Assembly (NCBI RefSeq): GCF_030385785.1
Contig: NZ_JAUEDK010000008.1
Span: 62,001 to 126,000, forward strand
Origin: Crenobacter oryzisoli
GTDB lineage: Bacteria; Pseudomonadota; Gammaproteobacteria; Burkholderiales; Chromobacteriaceae
Direction: 5' to 3'
Length of the DNA: 64,000 bases
Shown here: positions 59,238 through 64,000 of the stretch, piece after piece
Position numbering within the stretch: position 1 is the first letter of the stretch
Layout of the letters: every line of letters starts with the position of its first letter
Notes under the pieces: generated by a model
The model's database searches: none
Seen by the model: only the letters and a program-made list of their open reading frames with translations
What the model was told of the DNA's origin: nothing
Program-made: the position numbers and the translations under genes

Positions 59238-59996
59238 ATGCCCGCGCTTGTCCTCGCCGCCGCCCAGACCGCTCCGCTCGCCGGCGACCTTTCGACCAAT
59301 CTGGCCCGCCACCTCGACTTCATCGCCTTGGCCGCCCGTCACGGCGTTACGCTGCTGCAGTTTCCCGAGCTGTCGCTGACCGGGTATGAGCTGGCATTGG
59401 CGCGCAATTGCGCGGTGACGCTCGACGATGCACGACTCATACCGTTGGCCGAAGCGGCACAGCGGCACGCGATGACCATCGTCGCCGGTGCACCGCTGCG
59501 CCTCGGCGACGACACGCTGCGGCTCGCCGCACTGATCTTCGGCCCGGACGGCGCGATCGGTCATTACGCCAAGCAATACCTGCACCCGGGCGAAGACACG
59601 GTGTTCTTGCCGGGAGAAGCCGGCTTGACGCTGACGCTGGACGACGATGCCCGCACCCGTGCGGCGCTGGCGATCTGCGCCGACACAGGCCACCCGGAAC
59701 ACCCTGCGGCAGCGAAACGAAGCGGCGCCGCCGTCTACAGCGCCGGCATGCTGCTGTCGGTCAACGGCTACGCGGCCGATACCCAACAGCTACAGGGCTA
59801 CGCTCGCGAGCACCGCATGGCAGTGCTGCTGGCCAATTACGGCGCACCGTCCAGCGGCTGGCAGTGTGCCGGTGGCAGTGCGCTGTGGGACGAGAACGGC
59901 GAACACATCGCGCACGCTCCGGCGAATGGAGAGGCGCTGTTGATCGCCGAGCGCCGCGCCGACGGCTGGCACGGCCGCAGCATCTCCCTGGACTGA
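59238..59996 (+). CDS. Nitrilase-superfamily carbon-nitrogen hydrolase
   Basis: A 252-residue C-N hydrolase. The catalytic triad is visible: Glu44 in QFPELSLTGYE, Lys in HYAKQYLHPGED (near 115), and Cys in ALAICADTGHPEH (near 147). The second Glu lies in the lysine segment (HPGED). Predicted-amidase subgroup; the specific amide is unknown. It has an AGGAG box and is followed by a DJ-1/PfpI gene after 24 bases and a GNAT gene, which together form a small operon. Confidence 0.88.
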   Translation: MPALVLAAAQTAPLAGDLSTNLARHLDFIALAARHGVTLLQFPELSLTGYELALARNCAVTLDDARLIPLAEAAQRHAMTIVAGAPLRLGDDTLRLAALIFGPDGAIGHYAKQYLHPGEDTVFLPGEAGLTLTLDDDARTRAALAICADTGHPEHPAAAKRSGAAVYSAGMLLSVNGYAADTQQLQGYAREHRMAVLLANYGAPSSGWQCAGGSALWDENGEHIAHAPANGEALLIAERRADGWHGRSISLD

Positions 59997-60020
59997 ACGG
60001 CACGGACAAAGGAGCCTCTT

Positions 60021-60647
60021 ATGCACATTGCCATCCTGACGCTCGACGGTTTCAATGAGCTCGACTCTCTGATCGCGCTCGGCCTGCTCAACCGGGTGAA
60101 ACGCCCCGGCTGGCGGGTATCGCTGGCCTGCCCAAGCCCCCGAGTCACCTCGATGAACGGTGTGTCGCTGCAGGCACAAGCAACGTTGGCCGACGCGGCC
60201 AGCGCCGACGCGGTGCTGGTTGGGAGCGGTATCAAGACCCGCGACTACGCCGCCGATACCGCCTTCCTCGACACGCTCGCGCTCAATTCGAGCCGCCAAC
60301 TGATCGGCGCCCAGTGCTCGGGCACGCTGCTGCTCGCCCGCCTTGGCTTGCTCGACGGCGTGCCCGCCTGCACCGATCTGATCACCAAGCCTTGGGTCGA
60401 GGAAGCCGGTGTGCGCATCGTCGAGCAGCCGCTTTACGCGCGGGGCAATGTCGCCACCGCCGGTGGCTGCCTGGCTTCGGTCTATCTCGCCGCCTGGACG
60501 ATCGCGCGCCTGGCCGGCATCGATGACGCGGCAGCGGCACTGCACTACGTGGCGCCAGTCGGCGAGAAGGACAGCTACGTCGAACACGCGCTTACCGTGA
60601 TCGGCCCCTATCTGCCAACCCTACCGCCCCAAGGAGACCGGCGATGA
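60021..60647 (+). CDS. DJ-1/PfpI family protein
   Basis: A 208-residue protein of the DJ-1/PfpI (class I glutamine amidotransferase-like) superfamily. The nucleophile-elbow Cys is in GAQCSGTLLLARLG (near 96), and an acidic residue sits early (DGFNELDSLIALG). Members act as deglycases, isonitrile hydratases or transcription co-factors; there is no AraC helix-turn-helix domain here. An AAAGGAG box precedes the ATG. Its stop overlaps the next start by four bases (ATGA). Confidence 0.88.
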   Translation: MHIAILTLDGFNELDSLIALGLLNRVKRPGWRVSLACPSPRVTSMNGVSLQAQATLADAASADAVLVGSGIKTRDYAADTAFLDTLALNSSRQLIGAQCSGTLLLARLGLLDGVPACTDLITKPWVEEAGVRIVEQPLYARGNVATAGGCLASVYLAAWTIARLAGIDDAAAALHYVAPVGEKDSYVEHALTVIGPYLPTLPPQGDRR

Positions 60648-61153
60648 GCGACGCCCTCACCCTGCGCCCGGCCAACACCGCCGACTGGCCGGCGATGTGG
60701 ACCATCTTCCACGCCGTGATCGCAGGAGGAGACAGCTATGTGTTCGCCCCATCCACCAGCGAGAACGATGCGAGCGCCTACTGGTTCGGGCCCGGCATCG
60801 TCAGTTGGGTCGCATTAGAGGGTGAACGAGTCGTCGGCATGTACAAGCTCGTTGCCAATCAGCGCGACCTCGGCAACCATGTTGCCAACGCCTCGTTCAT
60901 GGTCGACCCGACGGTACATGGCCGCGGCGTCGGCGTCACACTGGGCAAGCATTGTCTGGTAGAGGCCAAGCGTGCCGGCTTCGCCGCGATGCAGTTCAAC
61001 TTCGTGGTGGCAAGCAACCACGGGGCGGTAAAACTGTGGCAAAAGCTCGGTTTCACCATCGTCGGCACGCTGCCGCGTGCGTTCCGCCATGCCACGCTCG
61101 GCCTCGTCGACGCCTACGTGATGTACCGTTTCCTCGACGACATTGCCGACTGA
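60644..61153 (+). CDS. GNAT-family N-acetyltransferase
   Basis: A 169-residue GCN5-type acetyltransferase. The acetyl-CoA site is in VDPTVHGRGVGVTLGKHCL (near 86-104; Q/RxxGxG/A motif), followed by QFNFVVASNHGAVKLWQKLG, the usual motif B. It is translationally coupled to the DJ-1 gene (4-base overlap). The acceptor is unknown. Confidence 0.9.
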   Translation: MSDALTLRPANTADWPAMWTIFHAVIAGGDSYVFAPSTSENDASAYWFGPGIVSWVALEGERVVGMYKLVANQRDLGNHVANASFMVDPTVHGRGVGVTLGKHCLVEAKRAGFAAMQFNFVVASNHGAVKLWQKLGFTIVGTLPRAFRHATLGLVDAYVMYRFLDDIAD

Positions 61154-61271
61154 GCGTCGGCGAAAAGCGTCGAGCCGCCGCCGCACAAGGAGCCGGCATC
61201 CGTCTCGCACAGATCGCCTATTCGCTGAATGCCATAACGGCCAGAGGTAGAACCATCCTCAGGAGAACCCC

Positions 61272-61673
61272 ATGCAAGGCAGTTGTCTGTGCGGCGAGAT
61301 CGCCTACGAAATCGACCAGCTCGACTCGGAAATCCAACATTGCGCCTGCCACACCTGTCGCAAGGCCCATTCCGCCGCGTTCAACACGGGGGCGGCGGTA
61401 AAACGCGAGCATTTTCGCTGGCTGCGCGGTGAAGCACTGCTCAGTCGCTATGAGTCGTCCCCAGGCAAAACACGCTATTTCTGCTCTCGCTGCGGCACCC
61501 AACTGGTGGCCGAGCGTGTCGGAAAGCCGCACTGGATCCTGCGCGTGGCGACGCTGGATGACGATCCTGGCGTCACGCCGGCATACACGATCTGGCAATC
61601 GCATGCAGTGCCCTGGTTGGCGCACGGCGACGAACTGCCGGCCTACCCGGAATGGCAGCCGGGTCGCACCTGA
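61272..61673 (+). CDS. GFA/CENP-V family zinc protein
   Basis: A 133-residue GFA-fold protein. Zinc-binding cysteines are in GSCLCGEIAYEI (CxC, residues 5-7), CACHTCRKAHSAAF (near 27-40) and CSRCGTQ (near 74). The family includes glutathione-dependent formaldehyde-activating enzymes, but many members have unknown substrates. CAGGAG precedes the ATG. It lies 118 bases after the GNAT gene. Confidence 0.9.
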   Translation: MQGSCLCGEIAYEIDQLDSEIQHCACHTCRKAHSAAFNTGAAVKREHFRWLRGEALLSRYESSPGKTRYFCSRCGTQLVAERVGKPHWILRVATLDDDPGVTPAYTIWQSHAVPWLAHGDELPAYPEWQPGRT

Positions 61674-61720
61674 TGCCAATGCAGGACGCGGGCAGCGGCG
61701 ACCAGTCATCACCCCCGGGC

Positions 61721-62317
61721 TCACACCGTTAAACCTACGCCCTGCAGCACATCGAGGTAGTCGTACGCCACCGGCAAGTCGGTGGCGGCAGCGCGGGTTT
61801 CAGCCGACGGGCGGAACAGAAAGCCCTGGCTCGCCGCCCGCAGCATCGACAGGTCGTTGAACGCATCGCCCACCGCCAGGGTGCGACAGCCCTGAAACGG
61901 CAGCAGCGCCTCCTGTTTGCCTCCGCGGCGCACATAGTGCGGCTGCACGATGTAGCCGGCGGCATCGCACTCGAAGTGATGGCATTGCAGCTCCGGCTCG
62001 CCGAGCTTGTGCCACAGCGGCAACACCATTTCGAGAAATGCGTCCGACACCAGCACCAGCCGATACGACTGCTGCAACCGCTCGACGAAGGCGCATGCGC
62101 CGGCCATCGGCTCAAGCGTCTCGACCAGCGTCTGCAGGTCGGTCAGTCGGATGCCGTGCTCGCGCAGCAGCCGAATGCGGACCTCCACCAGCCGCGCATA
62201 ATCGGACACCTCTCGCGTCGTCAGGTTCAGTTCGGACAGGCCGGTCGCGGCCGCGATATGCGGCCACATCTCTGGGACCAGCACGCCCTCGAGGTCGATA
62301 CAGGCGACGTTGTACAT
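61721..62317 (-). CDS. thrH: Bifunctional phosphoserine phosphatase/homoserine phosphotransferase ThrH
   Basis: A 198-residue HAD-superfamily enzyme. The N-terminal CIDLEGVLVPEMWPHIA is the ThrH variant of the HAD motif I (DxEGVLVPE). Motif II is VLVSDAF (near 90), and VGDAFNDLSML (near 150) is motif III. ThrH moves phosphate from phosphoserine to homoserine in Pseudomonas. It is last of three minus-strand genes, 12 bases after the LysE/RhtB exporter. Confidence 0.92.
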   Translation of the reverse strand: MYNVACIDLEGVLVPEMWPHIAAATGLSELNLTTREVSDYARLVEVRIRLLREHGIRLTDLQTLVETLEPMAGACAFVERLQQSYRLVLVSDAFLEMVLPLWHKLGEPELQCHHFECDAAGYIVQPHYVRRGGKQEALLPFQGCRTLAVGDAFNDLSMLRAASQGFLFRPSAETRAAATDLPVAYDYLDVLQGVGLTV

Positions 62318-62329
62318 GGTCCTTCTCCC

Positions 62330-62947
62330 TCAATGTCCCATCGGCGCCAACGCAAGCGCCACACCCAGCCCCACCAGCACCGTCCCGATGCCACGGTTCA
62401 GCAATTGCTGGCCACGGAGCATCGTGTTGCGCAGACGATTGTGCGAGAAGAACAGCGCGACCAGCGTAAACCAGGCCCAGTGCGCAAATGACATGAACAG
62501 GCCGTAACCGATCTGGGTAAAAACCGGCGTGTCCACATGTACCACCTGGGTGTAGGTACTGACCACGAATAGCGTGGTCTTGGGGTTGAGCGCATTGGTC
62601 AAGAAACCGGTACGCAGCGCAGCGAAGTCGGAAATCGGCTCGCCGCCAGAAAGATCGACGTCCACCTGACTGCGTGCGACAAAGGTCTTGTAGCCGATGT
62701 AAACCAGATAGGCGGCGCCTATAAACTTGATCGCATTGAACAACAGCGGCGCTTTGGCGATCAGCAGGCCCACCCCGAGCATGGTATAGCTGACATGCAC
62801 CTGCACCCCGAGCGCGATGCCAAGCGCAGCCAAGAGGCCAGCCTTGCGGCCATAGAGATAGCTGTTGCGCGTCACCATGGCGAAGTCGGCCCCCGGGCTG
62901 ATGACGGCGAGGATAGTGATGACTGAAACGGCGATCAGTTCGTTCAT
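62330..62947 (-). CDS. LysE/RhtB-family amino-acid exporter
   Basis: A 205-residue membrane protein with six helices. The N-terminus VSVITILAVISPGADFAMVT has the family's SPGP-like motif, and FIGAAYLVYIGYKTF follows. LysE/RhtB proteins export homoserine, threonine, lysine or modified amino acids. AGGATTTCC precedes the ATG at 62947. It lies 52 bases after a 2-oxoglutarate dioxygenase of the amino-acid hydroxylase type and just before thrH, suggesting export of a hydroxylated or phospho-derived amino acid. Confidence 0.92.
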   Translation of the reverse strand: MNELIAVSVITILAVISPGADFAMVTRNSYLYGRKAGLLAALGIALGVQVHVSYTMLGVGLLIAKAPLLFNAIKFIGAAYLVYIGYKTFVARSQVDVDLSGGEPISDFAALRTGFLTNALNPKTTLFVVSTYTQVVHVDTPVFTQIGYGLFMSFAHWAWFTLVALFFSHNRLRNTMLRGQQLLNRGIGTVLVGLGVALALAPMGH

Positions 62948-62999
62948 GGCGGAAATCCTCTGTAGACAGCCGCGGCCGGCAAGGCCACGGCGCATCGGG

Positions 63000-63779
63000 T
63001 CAGTCGCGGCGGCGGAAGGTAATCACCAACACATCGCGGTGTGCCTCGTGAGCCGGGTCGAGCCGCACGATCGGCGTGACGCCGTGATAGATCTGCTCGT
63101 CGTCGACGATGGCGAGATCGAGCGGCTCGGTCAGCGTAAACTGGTCGAGTCGTTGCTTGTTCAGGTCGTAGATCGTGGTGGCACCGTTGACCACGTTGTG
63201 GCGTTTCACCATCAGCATCATCACGAAATTGACGCCATCGCGGTGCACGCCCTCCGGGGTCGGCCGGCCTTCCATGCCGCGCCCGGCTTCGATGCGAAAC
63301 TGGTGCACTTCGATATGCCAAGCGGCGTCGGGCCGCAGTTTGCCGAACAGCGTGCAACCGAGATTCAGCAAAGTGGTCAGCGTTGCACCATGCTGGATCC
63401 CATCCTCGATCGGTAGGTAATGGCGCGCGACGCCGCCGTTGAGCGGGTTATAGTCGAGGGTCTGATAGTGTGGCTGGTGCGACTCGAGCTGCGCGTAGTG
63501 CGCAGAAGGGGCTGCGCTAAACGTCGCGTGACGGCGCTGCCGATACCGGCCGCCGTCGGCCATGTAGCCGTCTTCGGCCAGCCGCTCCCAACTCCGCTGG
63601 AAGGTGCCGAACTCGGCCAGTGCGGCGGGGCTCAACTGCATCAGCAATGTGGCCACCTGGGCCGCCGGCACGAAGCAAAATGCCTGGTGGGCAAGCTGCC
63701 GGCCCAACACATCGAGCGCGGTGTGCTGATCGTGGAGCGGTGCCAACTGGTGGTCGGCTTGCTCAAGGACTGCATCCAT
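63000..63779 (-). CDS. 2-oxoglutarate/Fe(II) dioxygenase (isoleucine-dioxygenase-like family)
   Basis: A 259-residue Fe(II)/2OG oxygenase of the 2OG-Fe_Oxy_2 family, whose studied members hydroxylate free aliphatic amino acids. The metal facial triad is likely HRD in GVHRDGVNFVMMLMV (near 177) and His in DDEQIYHGVTPIV (near 231). The Arg in EAHRDVLVITFRR (near 249) is expected to hold 2-oxoglutarate. GAGGAG precedes the ATG at 63779. It heads a minus-strand cluster with a RhtB-type exporter and thrH, and has a divergent LysR gene. Confidence 0.88.
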   Translation of the reverse strand: MDAVLEQADHQLAPLHDQHTALDVLGRQLAHQAFCFVPAAQVATLLMQLSPAALAEFGTFQRSWERLAEDGYMADGGRYRQRRHATFSAAPSAHYAQLESHQPHYQTLDYNPLNGGVARHYLPIEDGIQHGATLTTLLNLGCTLFGKLRPDAAWHIEVHQFRIEAGRGMEGRPTPEGVHRDGVNFVMMLMVKRHNVVNGATTIYDLNKQRLDQFTLTEPLDLAIVDDEQIYHGVTPIVRLDPAHEAHRDVLVITFRRRD

Positions 63780-63902
63780 CCCTGTTTCTCCTCTGTGTGC
63801 AATTTCATCGCTGGTCAAGACGGCCGAAGAACAACCTGGCCGCGACACACCAATTTTCGTTGCATTGCCACCTAAGGAAAAACGATTTATGCTAAACGAA
63901 TT

Positions 63903-63921
63903 ATGTGAGGAAAAATCACAT
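63903..63921. promoter_or_regulatory. Inverted repeat ATGTGA-N7-TCACAT before the LysR gene
   Basis: ATGTGA (63903-63908) and TCACAT (63916-63921) lie directly before the LysR start and overlap its ribosome site. It could be an operator for LysR autoregulation or control of the divergent dioxygenase gene. Confidence 0.45.
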
Positions 63922-63923
63922 AT

Positions 63924-64000
63924 ATGGTCCGTCTGCCCCCCCTCAACAATCTGCGCGTGTTCGAAGCCGCCGCGCGCCACCAAAGCTTCGTCAAGGCTGC
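63924..64000 (+). CDS. LysR-family regulator, GcvA-like (3' end outside the window)
   Basis: Only the first 25 codons are present: VRLPPLNNLRVFEAAARHQS followed by FVKAA. This is the N-terminal helix-turn-helix start typical of GcvA/AmpR-type LysR proteins. It is divergent from the dioxygenase-exporter-thrH cluster and probably controls it. GAGG lies at 63907-63910. Confidence 0.85.
   Translation, partial: MVRLPPLNNLRVFEAAARHQSFVKA

Noticed and set aside
63903-63921. CRP site (TGTGA-N6-TCACA) before the partial LysR gene.
   Set aside because: The spacer is 7 bases, not 6, and the repeat overlaps the ribosome site; kept only as an unspecified inverted repeat.
63780-63983. N-terminal extension of the dioxygenase up to 63983.
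   Set aside because: It would overlap the divergent LysR start and promoter; the ATG at 63779 has a strong GAGGAG box.

Overview
The window looks like a chromosomal segment of a GC-rich betaproteobacterium, most probably of the order Neisseriales (Chromobacteriaceae-like). This rests on the mix of genes: a nitrate reductase operon with NarXL, a DUF3079 protein, flhB-flhA-flhF-flhG-fliA, ThrH and MtaD-UbiG. The genus cannot be fixed from the sequence alone.

Layout. (1) 1-7.2 kb: the end of a respiratory nitrate reductase operon (narH partial, narJ, narI), DUF3079, moaA for the molybdenum cofactor, and the narX-narL nitrate sensor pair. (2) 7.2-24.2 kb: an accessory island with lower and uneven GC, studded with IS relics (IS3, IS5-like, IS110) and small non-autonomous inverted-repeat elements. 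It is dominated by metal and metalloid handling: rcnA/rcnR (Ni/Co), a DMT transporter with a His-rich tail, a cation diffusion facilitator, a P1B-5-type ATPase with a C-terminal hemerythrin-like domain, and arsR-arsI-arsC-aqpS. It also carries two small haem modules, a cytochrome b562/b561 pair and a DHC/SHP/b561 set. Both modules have the same TTAA[G/T]-N6-TTAAG box upstream, which suggests one shared response regulator. (3) 24.3-36.2 kb: core-like sequence with a LysP-type permease, a chemoreceptor, and a four-gene catabolic operon (ureohydrolase, aldehyde dehydrogenase, NCS1 permease, GMC oxidoreductase) with a divergent LysR gene and a clear palindromic operator. (4) 36.5-49.1 kb: ydbH-ynbE-ydbL, a glutamine amidotransferase, an esterase-like hydrolase, a PAS-GGDEF-EAL protein, mtaD-ubiG, a GntR regulator, and thyA-folA. 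(5) 49.6-56.8 kb: flagellar export and regulation genes flhB, flhA, flhF, flhG (degenerate P-loop), fliA and a lone motA-like gene. (6) 56.8-64 kb: a DnaQ/GIY-YIG fusion, a tandemly duplicated tRNA-Arg/tRNA-Glu pair, small enzymes, and a minus-strand cluster of a 2-oxoglutarate dioxygenase (amino-acid hydroxylase type), a LysE/RhtB exporter and ThrH, with a divergent LysR gene cut by the window end.

The most noteworthy points are the Ni/Co/Fe(II)-As efflux island with its two co-regulated cytochrome modules; mobile-element termini that coincide with the stop codons of three genes; a 122-bp element with a perfect 12-bp target duplication inside the rcnA terminator; the unassigned guanidino/alcohol-oxidising operon; and the dioxygenase-exporter cluster. 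No CRISPR array, prophage or rRNA operon was seen.
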